In this document: piece after piece, positions 1 to 5,430 of the stretch
Position numbering within the stretch: the first letter of the stretch is position 1
Layout: each line of letters opens with the position of its first letter
Assembly: GCA_934338765.1 (NCBI GenBank)
Contig: CAKRHL010000156.1
Span: 1-5,523 of the forward strand
From: an uncultured Lachnospiraceae bacterium
GTDB lineage: Bacteria; Bacillota; Clostridia; Lachnospirales; Lachnospiraceae
Direction of reading: 5' to 3'
DNA length: 5,523 bases
Notes under the pieces: generated by a model
What the model saw: the letters and a program-made list of their open reading frames with translations, nothing else
What the model was told of the DNA's origin: nothing
Database searches by the model: none
Made by a program: the position numbers and the translations under genes

Positions 1-346
1 GGATCACCACCGGAATATAGAGAAGACCATCGATCACACTCTTTCCTTTAAACTTATATTTGTACATTCCGATCGCACCCAGTGTACCAATGATAGTTGC
101 CAGCAAAGTAGTTACCAGCGCAATGATCATAGTATTACCAAAGGCGGTCAGCAGTGAGGTATTGTCAAACAGCTTGAAATACCAGTCAAATGTAAAACCT
201 TTCCAGGTCAGATACGGCTTGCTGGTGGTTGCATTGAAAGAATTGACCACCACAACGGCAATCGGCAGAAATAACACGATATACACAATGCCGCACAAAA
301 TTTTTCCAAATACACTTTTGGTCCGCAATCTCGCTTTTCTTCCCAT
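1..346 (-). CDS. potC: Spermidine/putrescine ABC transporter permease PotC, 3' part missing (window edge)
   Basis: This is the second inner-membrane permease of a PotABCD-type polyamine importer. The first 115 residues are visible, and the rest runs off the left edge (the E. coli protein is about 264 residues). After a basic N-terminus (MGRKARLRTK) comes a first membrane segment at about 14-37 ending in VNSFN. An external loop follows with a WKGFTFDWY stretch like the WQGFTTKWY of E. coli PotC. A second membrane segment lies at about 68-94 and ends in YKYKFKGK, like YRYRFRGK in PotC. The EAA loop that docks on PotA lies in the missing part. The ATG at 344-346 follows the potB stop by 3 nt, and its ribosome binding site GGGGGT (354-359) lies inside the last codons of potB, so the two are probably translationally coupled. 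Family assignment is by recalled similarity, not a search. Confidence 0.9.
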   Translation of the reverse strand, partial: MGRKARLRTKSVFGKILCGIVYIVLFLPIAVVVVNSFNATTSKPYLTWKGFTFDWYFKLFDNTSLLTAFGNTMIIALVTTLLATIIGTLGAIGMYKYKFKGKSVIDGLLYIPVVI

Positions 347-349
347 GCT

Positions 350-1225
350 CTACACCCCCAGACTATCCATGTCACCACCGGTCTTCTGATACAGCTTTAC
401 AAGCACCAGAGTGATCACGATCAATATAATGGACAATGCTGCACCGAGAGGCCAGTTATTACCACTCTTAAACTGCCGCTCGATCAAATTTCCGATCACA
501 TCGGAATTGCCGCCTCCCAGGATATTGGATACAAAGAAATATCCAAGACACGGAATAAATACCATAATACAGCCGGAAAAGATTCCACTTGCCGTCAGAG
601 GAAGCACCACGGTAAGAAATGTTTTCCATCCCTTTGCCCCCAGATCCGAAGAAGCCTCAAGCAAGCTGCTGTCCAACTTTCCGATCGCCGTATAAAGAGG
701 AAGCACCATAAACGGAAACAGACAGTAAACCATACCAAACACTGTTGTTCCCTGCTTAAACAATAGATCTAACGGCTGGGATATGATGTGCAGTTTTATC
801 AACACGCTGTTAAGCCATCCGGAGGTCCCCAGAAAGGATTTCCATCCATAAATACGGATCAGGGAATTGGTCCAGAAAGGAATGATCACCAGCATATAAA
901 GAAGACTTTTGAACCGGCTCTTTGTCCGTGCAATAATATAAGTAAATGGATACGCTACCAGAATACAGATCACGGTAGTCAGCAGGGCGATCACCAGAGA
1001 CTGTACATAAATCTTGATATAAGACGCATCCGCCAGATGCTTATAATTGTCCAAAGTAAACTGAAATGTTACATTATAAAATTCATCAATACTGCAAAAG
1101 CTCATGACCAGTATATAGATCAGTGGAACTGCCACCAGCAGGATAAGCCACAAGGTTACCGGCCCTACCATGATCGCTGCAGGAAGTGTTTTTTCCCGAA
1201 ATCGCTTTTTCGTCATAGAAATCAT
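350..1225 (-). CDS. potB: Spermidine/putrescine ABC transporter permease PotB
   Basis: Inner-membrane permease, partner of PotC in the polyamine importer. At 291 residues it is close to the family length (about 275-290). Six hydrophobic segments are visible at about residues 17-42, 73-96, 107-125, 158-180, 205-230 and 257-278. The cytoplasmic EAA loop that contacts the ATPase is at 190-215: E190-A191, G196 and the late LP pair at 209-210. The segment IGNLIERQF (244-252) resembles the conserved IGNLIQDQF of PotB. Two starts are possible: ATG at 1223-1225 (AAGGA at 1233-1237, spacing 7) or ATG at 1214-1216 (AAAGG just upstream), which gives a protein three residues shorter. The longer form is given, but the sequence does not decide. 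The gene begins 41 nt after potA stops and ends 3 nt before potC. No terminator or promoter is seen in either gap. Confidence 0.93.
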   Translation of the reverse strand: MISMTKKRFREKTLPAAIMVGPVTLWLILLVAVPLIYILVMSFCSIDEFYNVTFQFTLDNYKHLADASYIKIYVQSLVIALLTTVICILVAYPFTYIIARTKSRFKSLLYMLVIIPFWTNSLIRIYGWKSFLGTSGWLNSVLIKLHIISQPLDLLFKQGTTVFGMVYCLFPFMVLPLYTAIGKLDSSLLEASSDLGAKGWKTFLTVVLPLTASGIFSGCIMVFIPCLGYFFVSNILGGGNSDVIGNLIERQFKSGNNWPLGAALSIILIVITLVLVKLYQKTGGDMDSLGV

Positions 1226-1266
1226 CCTTTCTTCCTTGATATTGGTACGAAAAAAATCTCTTTGCC

Positions 1267-2403
1267 TTATGCCAGTTTAATATTTTCCATACTCTGATAG
1301 AAACGGTTATCCAGACTATGTATCAACACGGCATCCTCCGGAGCCCAGCAGATAAAGATCTTTTCTCCAATTGCCGGAAGCTCCTCTCCCGCCAGCTTCT
1401 CCATTTTGATCTCATTGCCATTTGGCAAAACAGCAATACATTTGATCACGGAACCAACATAAATATAATCCTTTACTATTGCCGGTACATTGAATCCATC
1501 CACCGGCTCCGGAGAAAAATGCATCTTTTCCGGTCGTACCGAAACAGTCACAAACTCATTTACCGAAAAACCTGTATTTTTTTCTTCTCCCTCTTCCTCA
1601 CGGCCGGAGGATGTAATCTCACCATTTTCAATGCTTACCACTGCTCTGCCGTTTTCAATGGAACGGATCGTTCCGTCAAATACATTCGTCTCCCCGATGA
1701 AGGTTGCTACAAACTTGGTAGCCGGTCTCTCATAAATCTCTGTGGGAGATCCAATCTGATCCATCACGCCATCATGCATAATAGCGATCCGGTCGCTCAT
1801 GGTAAGTGCTTCCTCCTGATCGTGTGTAACATAAATAAAGGTGATGTTCAGCTTTTTCTGCAGCCGCTTTAACTCCAGCTGCATCTGCTTACGAAGCTTT
1901 AGATCCAGTGCGCCTAACGGCTCATCCAGAAGAAGTACCTTTGGGCGGTTGATCAATGCTCTTGCGATTGCCACACGCTGCTTCTGTCCACCGGACAACT
2001 GGCTGGGATATCTTTTTTCGAATCCGGCAAGCTGTACCATTTCCAGCATCTCAAGCACCCGCTCTTTAATCTCCTTTTTCGGCACTTTCTTCATTTTGAG
2101 CCCGTAGGCTACATTGTCAAAAATCGTCATATGAGGAAATAATGCATAACTCTGAAATACGGTATTGACATTTCTTTCATATGGCTCCTTATCCTCAATG
2201 GACTCTCCCTCAACTCGTATGGATCCTGTAGTCGGCTCCTCAAAACCTGCGATCATCCGGAGTGTTGTTGTCTTTCCACATCCGGAGGAACCGAGGAGTG
2301 TTAAAAACTCCCCTTCCTCCACCTGCAGGTTGAGATCCTTTACAACATGATTCGTTCCATATATTTTATTGACGTCTTTAATATCTACGATTGCGTTCTT
2401 CAA
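1267..2403 (-). CDS. potA: Spermidine/putrescine ABC transporter ATP-binding protein PotA
   Basis: Cytoplasmic ATPase that powers polyamine import through PotB/PotC. All nucleotide-binding motifs are intact: Walker A GSSGCGKTT (38-46), Q-loop Q84, ABC signature LSGGQ (136-140), Walker B VLLLDEP (156-162), D-loop GALD (164-167) and switch histidine H194 in VTHDQEEA. A TOBE-type regulatory region follows at about 285-363, with the family's SVRPEKM stretch at 288-294. Its length of 378 residues matches PotA (about 370-380). An acidic insert GREEEGEEKN (267-276) just before the TOBE part looks poorly conserved and linker-like. The start is TTG (2401-2403): the next in-frame ATG is residue 50, inside the ATPase core, and an in-frame stop lies three codons upstream. 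GAGGTGAT at 2409-2416 is an excellent anti-16S match at the right spacing. It follows the P-II gene by 53 nt with no terminator. Confidence 0.95.
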   Translation of the reverse strand: MKNAIVDIKDVNKIYGTNHVVKDLNLQVEEGEFLTLLGSSGCGKTTTLRMIAGFEEPTTGSIRVEGESIEDKEPYERNVNTVFQSYALFPHMTIFDNVAYGLKMKKVPKKEIKERVLEMLEMVQLAGFEKRYPSQLSGGQKQRVAIARALINRPKVLLLDEPLGALDLKLRKQMQLELKRLQKKLNITFIYVTHDQEEALTMSDRIAIMHDGVMDQIGSPTEIYERPATKFVATFIGETNVFDGTIRSIENGRAVVSIENGEITSSGREEEGEEKNTGFSVNEFVTVSVRPEKMHFSPEPVDGFNVPAIVKDYIYVGSVIKCIAVLPNGNEIKMEKLAGEELPAIGEKIFICWAPEDAVLIHSLDNRFYQSMENIKLA

Positions 2404-2408
2404 ATCAC

Positions 2409-2417
2409 ATCACCTCT
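2409..2417 (-). promoter_or_regulatory. Ribosome binding site that fixes the TTG start of potA
   Basis: AGAGGTGAT pairs over eight to nine bases with the 3' end of 16S rRNA, and its GAGG core is 9 nt from the TTG at 2401-2403. A second weaker site, AAAGGAG, lies about ten bases further upstream. The tiny ATG-TGA (2405-2410) in between is only 2 nt from the GAGG core and is unlikely to be used. Confidence 0.8.
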
Positions 2418-2456
2418 TTATCAAACTCCTTTTGTTACGATTGTAATTCATCCACA

Positions 2457-2804
2457 TTACAGAACCTTATTGCCGCGCTCACCGGTACGGATCCGGATGG
2501 CCTCCTCAATGTTTCTCACGAAGATCTTACCATCTCCCACATGACCCGTTGCCACCTTATCTCTTACCTCTGCGATAATGTCCTCCACCTTGGCATCCTC
2601 TACCACAGCCTCTACTCTTACCTTCGGGAGCAGGTTGATATTGGTCTTAAAGCCCTTGATCTCATTGACTCCTTCCACGGCTCCCTTCTGGGCTCCACAT
2701 CCCATAACCGTGGAGATTGTCATACCACCACATTTCTTTTCATCTAATATACTCTTTAATACTTCCAGTTTCTCAGGTCTGATAATTAACACGATCTCTT
2801 TCAT
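2457..2804 (-). CDS. P-II family nitrogen regulatory protein (GlnB/GlnK-like), tyrosine-free T-loop
   Basis: P-II proteins are small trimeric cytoplasmic sensors that bind ATP/ADP and 2-oxoglutarate and control partners, often transporters, through the T-loop. This one is 115 residues (family about 112). Family landmarks: IIRPEKLE (7-14), GMTIS (27-31), GCGAQKG (35-41), LLPKV (58-62), TGHVGDGKIFV (86-96) and IRIRTGE (103-109). Compared with E. coli GlnB from memory, ligand residues Q39, K58, G87, G89, K90, R101 and R103 correspond to Q39, K61, G90, G92, K93, R104 and R106. The T-loop (about 38-57) is therefore three residues longer. It contains no tyrosine or serine, and the whole protein has no tyrosine, so uridylylation at Tyr51 cannot occur. 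The start is ATG 2802-2804 with AAAGGAGGG at 2812-2820. An in-frame ATG at 2838-2840 would add 12 residues but has no ribosome binding site. It heads the operon with potABC. Whether it is glnB, glnK or another subgroup cannot be settled here. Confidence 0.92.
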   Translation of the reverse strand: MKEIVLIIRPEKLEVLKSILDEKKCGGMTISTVMGCGAQKGAVEGVNEIKGFKTNINLLPKVRVEAVVEDAKVEDIIAEVRDKVATGHVGDGKIFVRNIEEAIRIRTGERGNKVL

Positions 2805-2850
2805 CGCAATGCCCTCCTTTTCATCAAAATATACTTTCATAATATCAAAA

Positions 2851-2879
2851 AGAGGCTATTCGAAATTCGAACAGCCCCT
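2851..2879 (-). terminator. Intrinsic-terminator-like hairpin in front of the P-II gene (possible leader attenuator)
   Basis: Bases 2851-2864 and 2866-2879 are complementary over 14 positions; read as minus-strand RNA all pair if two G-U pairs are allowed. The tip must open to a loop of three or more bases. The 3' arm ends in CCTCT and runs into TTTTTGAT, a U-tract on the minus strand, so the terminator faces the P-II gene. It lies 84 nt after the luxR stop and could end that transcript. It is also 47 nt before the P-II start and downstream of the best promoter match, so it could act in the P-II/pot leader. Confidence 0.75.
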
Positions 2880-2891
2880 TTGCTTGCGAAT

Positions 2892-2920
2892 AATATACTA
2901 CAATAAAACCAACTCTTCAA
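2892..2920 (-). promoter_or_regulatory. Predicted sigma-A promoter for the P-II/potABC operon
   Basis: TTGAAG (2915-2920, 4 of 6 to TTGACA), a 17-base spacer, then TATATT (2892-2897, 5 of 6 to TATAAT). Transcription would start near 2885, only about six bases before the hairpin at 2851-2879. No comparable promoter is seen between the hairpin and the P-II start; TATATT at 2832-2837 has no acceptable -35. No operator could be recognised. Confidence 0.55.
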
Positions 2921-2962
2921 TAACACGTTTTACCCATTTTTTTACTTCTTTTGGGTGATTAT

Positions 2963-3712
2963 CTACTCCTGTTCCTTGACCAGTTTAAACATCTGTACTC
3001 TGTTACGGATACCTAATTTGCGGTAGATGTTTAAAATATGCTTCTTCAGGGTATTTACCGTGATGGATAACTGGTCACATATCTGCGCATTTTCCATTCC
3101 CTGCAGCAAAAGTCCCAGGATCGTCTGCTCCCGCTTCGTCAGATTATATTTTCTGACCGCCTCCGTCATGGTCAGTTTCTCCTGTGCTGTCATCTGATGA
3201 GTCCTTTCCTGATAAAGCCGGTACGCCATATGGTCCTTGAGCATGTCCATCAGAAAAACATCTTCGTAGGTAAAGTCCTCCTTGCCGATAGTGCGGTATA
3301 ATGTCACTACACCTAAGAAGGACTTATTCCTGCCAAAGATCATCTGCAGGGCATAATGCCAGTTATTTGGCCGGTAAACCCTCCTGTAATACTCCGTATT
3401 AACTCTTTTTTCATCCGATATAATATCTGTCTCCCGGTAAACCATGCTGCGGCCGCTGAACATGATCCCCCTGCTGTAATCAATACTTTCATAAATATCC
3501 GACAGATCCTCATCACAGTTAAAATAAACCGGCTGTTCCAACCGCTCCACCTCCTTTGCCGATGCAAGATAAAAATCAGCACTGTCAAAGTCTATCACCG
3601 TCTTGATCTGTTCCAGAAACTGTCTGCGCATCTCATCAAAATCATTTGTCGTATAGATCTTGTAAATAATACTGTTCAGTACAAGCCAGTCATTTGTTTC
3701 AAAATTTTTCAT
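2963..3712 (-). CDS. LuxR-family transcriptional regulator, GAF-like sensor plus C-terminal HTH
   Basis: Probable cytoplasmic DNA-binding regulator of 249 residues. The C-terminal helix-turn-helix (about 191-244) fits the LuxR/NarL pattern: LTKREQTIL (191-199), QGMENAQIC (204-212), LSITVNTLKKHI (215-226) and YRKLGIRNR (230-238). The first about 170 residues contain no membrane segment and no receiver-domain pattern (no phospho-Asp/Lys set visible). The mixed alpha/beta stretch ending in FLGVVTLYR (132-140) followed by an amphipathic helix (about 151-170) suggests a GAF-like sensor. The ligand is unknown. The start ATG at 3710-3712 has GGGAGG at 3722-3727, spacing 9. The gene is flanked by hairpins on both sides and probably forms its own unit. 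Gene order makes the symporter upstream and the P-II/pot operon downstream candidate targets, but nothing in the sequence proves it. Confidence 0.85.
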   Translation of the reverse strand: MKNFETNDWLVLNSIIYKIYTTNDFDEMRRQFLEQIKTVIDFDSADFYLASAKEVERLEQPVYFNCDEDLSDIYESIDYSRGIMFSGRSMVYRETDIISDEKRVNTEYYRRVYRPNNWHYALQMIFGRNKSFLGVVTLYRTIGKEDFTYEDVFLMDMLKDHMAYRLYQERTHQMTAQEKLTMTEAVRKYNLTKREQTILGLLLQGMENAQICDQLSITVNTLKKHILNIYRKLGIRNRVQMFKLVKEQE

Positions 3713-3746
3713 TGGCTGCCACCTCCCAAAAATTCAGAAAAATAAA

Positions 3747-3782
3747 AAGTACGCAAAGAAGCGGACACATCTTTGCGTACTT
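3747..3782 (-). terminator. Strong intrinsic terminator between the symporter gene and luxR (possible luxR leader attenuator)
   Basis: A perfect 13-bp stem (3747-3759 with 3770-3782; arm AAGTACGCAAAGA) closes a 10-base loop and is followed on the minus strand by TTTTTATTTTT. It starts 57 nt after the symporter stop and would end that transcript. Only 34 nt separate it from the luxR start, too little for a promoter plus ribosome binding site, and the best luxR promoter match lies upstream of it. Confidence 0.85.
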
Positions 3783-3807
3783 AATCAAACTATGTAATTA
3801 TGTATGA

Positions 3808-3835
3808 AGTATAGCACAAACGTAGTACTTGTCAA
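3808..3835 (-). promoter_or_regulatory. Predicted strong extended -10 promoter for luxR
   Basis: A perfect TTGACA (3830-3835), a 16-base spacer and TATACT (3808-3813, 5 of 6) preceded by TGC, an extended -10 element. The -35 begins 3 nt after the symporter stop codon. The start would be near 3801, about 19 nt before the terminator hairpin at 3747-3782. A direct repeat TATGT-AAT-TATGT lies at 3791-3803 on the plus strand, around the predicted start. It could bind a regulator, but this is only a visible pattern. Confidence 0.65.
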
Positions 3836-3838
3836 GTG

Positions 3839-5239
3839 TTAATTACCAAGAATTCTGTCCAGAAGTCCCGTGGACTGCAGAAACAGGATCACCATGATCA
3901 CCGGCATAACGTATTTGATCATCGCAATATAAAGCTGCTTTCTGGAAAACTTACCATTTGGATGTTCCATTTCCTCGATAACCCACTCCGGCTTCACCAG
4001 CCATCCAACCAGGATCGTAGAGAAGATTGTAATAAACGGCATCAGGAAGCTGTTACTGATATAATCCATGATATCTAAAAGCTGTCCTGTGGTTCCATTC
4101 GGAAGCGGGATCTCCAGATAAAAGAGACTGTAACCCAAAGCGATCACTGCTGTTGCACCCAGATAGATCACACCTAACACCAGTGTAGTTTTCTTACGCT
4201 CTGTATGGAATATCTCCATGCAGTTAGCCGTAATGGACTCCAGCACGGAAATACAGGATGTCAATGCCGCAAACGCAGCCAGCAGGAAGAAGATCAGACC
4301 GATCACCCTTCCGGCGGTACCCATGGCATAAAATGTCTTTGGAAGTGCCACAAACATCAGACTTGGTCCTGCAGACATCCCCTCCATACCGGAAAATACA
4401 TAAATTGCCGGAATGATCATAACACCCGCCAGAAATGCAACAGCCGTATCCACAACCTCAATCTGTGCAACAGACTTGTTCAGATCCACATCCTTCTTGA
4501 CATAGGATCCATAGGTGATCATAATGCCCATGGACACACTCAGAGAGAAAAACAGCTGACTCATGGCATCCAGTGTGACCTGCAGGAATCTGGAAACCGT
4601 CAGACCCGACACATCCGGTATCATATATACTTTCAGACCATCAAGACCAGTCCGTACCACTCCGTCCGCTCCCTTTGATCTCAATGTCAGGGAGAAGATT
4701 GCAATCCCCACTACCATAACAAGCAGTACCGGCATGATAAACTTGCTGCAGCGCTCAATGCCGCCCTCCACACCGTTATAAACGATCAAAACCGTTACCA
4801 GCATAAAGATCAGCCCAAACCATACCGAAGAGGTATTGGTGATAAAGCTTGTAAAATAAGAATCCTTCGCTGCGTCTCCACTGGCTCCTGTAAGAAATAC
4901 AATAAAATACTTCAAGATCCAGCCACCGATAACTGCATAATATGTCATGATGAGCACCGGTACCATAAAAGTCAAAAATCCCAGCTTGTTCCAGCCGGGA
5001 CGCATGCTCTCATATGCCCTAATGGCACTCTGTCCCGTCTTCCGTCCAATGGAAATATCCGTTGTCAACAAAGTAAAACCGAAGGTAAGCACCAGAACCA
5101 GGTAAATGATCAGAAATAATCCACCACCGTCTCTTGCTACCAGATAAGGGAAACGCCACAGATTTCCTACACCTACAGCACTTCCTGCCGCTGCCAGAAC
5201 AAATCCGATCTGGCCACTAAAACTACTTTTCTTTTTCAA
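3839..5239 (-). CDS. Sodium-dependent amino-acid symporter, SNF/NSS (LeuT-like) family, 11 membrane segments
   Basis: Inner-membrane carrier expected to couple substrate uptake to Na+. The family mostly moves amino acids or related amines; the substrate is not readable here. Segment 1 carries the hallmark GSAVGVGNLWRFPY (19-32), with N26 and R29 matching LeuT N27 and R30. Segment 6 has LFFSLSVSMGIMITYGSYVKK (from about 229), close to LeuT FFTLSLGFGAIITYASYVRK. Segment 8 has FAALTS with T327-S328 matching the LeuT sodium-site pair T354-S355. Hydrophobic segments lie at about 10-32, 38-61, 87-117, 138-155, 167-186, 225-246, 262-282, 309-335, 351-374, 392-415 and 436-455. That is eleven, the usual number for short bacterial members. 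The start is TTG (5237-5239), giving 466 residues, with AAAAGGAG at 5248-5255. The longer frame from ATG 5294-5296 has no ribosome binding site, and that ATG lies inside the predicted promoter. Confidence 0.92.
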   Translation of the reverse strand: MKKKSSFSGQIGFVLAAAGSAVGVGNLWRFPYLVARDGGGLFLIIYLVLVLTFGFTLLTTDISIGRKTGQSAIRAYESMRPGWNKLGFLTFMVPVLIMTYYAVIGGWILKYFIVFLTGASGDAAKDSYFTSFITNTSSVWFGLIFMLVTVLIVYNGVEGGIERCSKFIMPVLLVMVVGIAIFSLTLRSKGADGVVRTGLDGLKVYMIPDVSGLTVSRFLQVTLDAMSQLFFSLSVSMGIMITYGSYVKKDVDLNKSVAQIEVVDTAVAFLAGVMIIPAIYVFSGMEGMSAGPSLMFVALPKTFYAMGTAGRVIGLIFFLLAAFAALTSCISVLESITANCMEIFHTERKKTTLVLGVIYLGATAVIALGYSLFYLEIPLPNGTTGQLLDIMDYISNSFLMPFITIFSTILVGWLVKPEWVIEEMEHPNGKFSRKQLYIAMIKYVMPVIMVILFLQSTGLLDRILGN

Positions 5240-5247
5240 TTTTTCTA

Positions 5248-5255
5248 CTCCTTTT
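5248..5255 (-). promoter_or_regulatory. Ribosome binding site that fixes the TTG start of the symporter
   Basis: AAAAGGAG lies 8 nt upstream of TTG 5237-5239. It favours that start over the in-frame ATG 57 nt upstream, which would add 19 residues with no counterpart in the family's N-terminus. Confidence 0.75.
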
Positions 5256-5286
5256 ACATTATTTCCGTTAAAAACTGATAAAATCC

Positions 5287-5315
5287 ATTGTACCATATTC
5301 CCAAAAGAGAATCAA
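5287..5315 (-). promoter_or_regulatory. Predicted extended -10 promoter for the symporter gene
   Basis: TTGATT (5310-5315, 4 of 6), a 17-base spacer and TACAAT (5287-5292, 5 of 6) preceded by TGG, an extended -10. The start would be near 5280, giving a leader of about 40 nt with no evident hairpin. It lies downstream of the terminator at 5347-5394, the ordinary order. Confidence 0.6.
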
Positions 5316-5346
5316 CGAATATCCATTACAAACATTTTTTATCATA

Positions 5347-5394
5347 AAACCGGGCAGAAGACAATCTATTCACAGACCATCTTCTGCCCGGTTT
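5347..5394 (-). terminator. Intrinsic terminator of the upstream, unidentified gene
   Basis: A perfect 15-bp stem (5347-5361 with 5380-5394; GC-rich core CCGGGCAGAAGA) encloses an 18-base loop. On the minus strand it is followed by a short U-run (TTTT counting the stem end, then ATGAT). It starts 36 nt after the stop of the partial gene at the right edge. The short U-tract makes it a weaker candidate than the luxR hairpin. On the plus strand only TTT follows, so it is not clearly bidirectional. Confidence 0.7.
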
Positions 5395-5430
5395 CAACGC
5401 CTTCTGCTCATTACAATAAAATGCCGGCAT

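Noticed and set aside
788..1297. Plus-strand open frames antisense to potB, potA, luxR and the symporter (for example 788-1297, 1318-1872, 4205-4678)
   Set aside because: They lie opposite well-supported conserved genes, have no plausible ribosome binding sites noted, and their translations look like reverse-complement shadows rich in His, Gln, Cys and Ser.
2405..2410. ATG-TGA start-stop element just before potA
   Set aside because: It is only 2 nt from the GAGG core, too close for initiation; probably chance.
2805..2840. 12-residue N-terminal extension of the P-II protein
   Set aside because: The upstream ATG has no ribosome binding site and lies just after the hairpin U-tract, while ATG 2802-2804 has an excellent site and gives the family's usual N-terminus.
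2932..2956. Short inverted repeat ACCCA/TGGGT just after the luxR stop, next to a homopolymer run
   Set aside because: Only five pairs with a 15-base loop, and the T-run is in the loop on the plus strand; not a credible terminator in either direction.
3699..3770. Possible 23-residue leader peptide starting in the loop side of the luxR hairpin and overlapping the luxR start
   Set aside because: No ribosome binding site precedes its ATG, the frame is set by the hairpin and SD sequence, and it has no run of codons for a regulatory amino acid.
3807..3830. Inverted AAGTA/TACTT arms across the luxR promoter spacer as a possible operator
   Set aside because: Only the outer five bases pair and the inside is not symmetric; too weak to call.
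5240..5296. 19-residue N-terminal extension of the symporter
   Set aside because: Its ATG sits between the predicted -35 and -10, has no ribosome binding site, and the TTG start is well supported.
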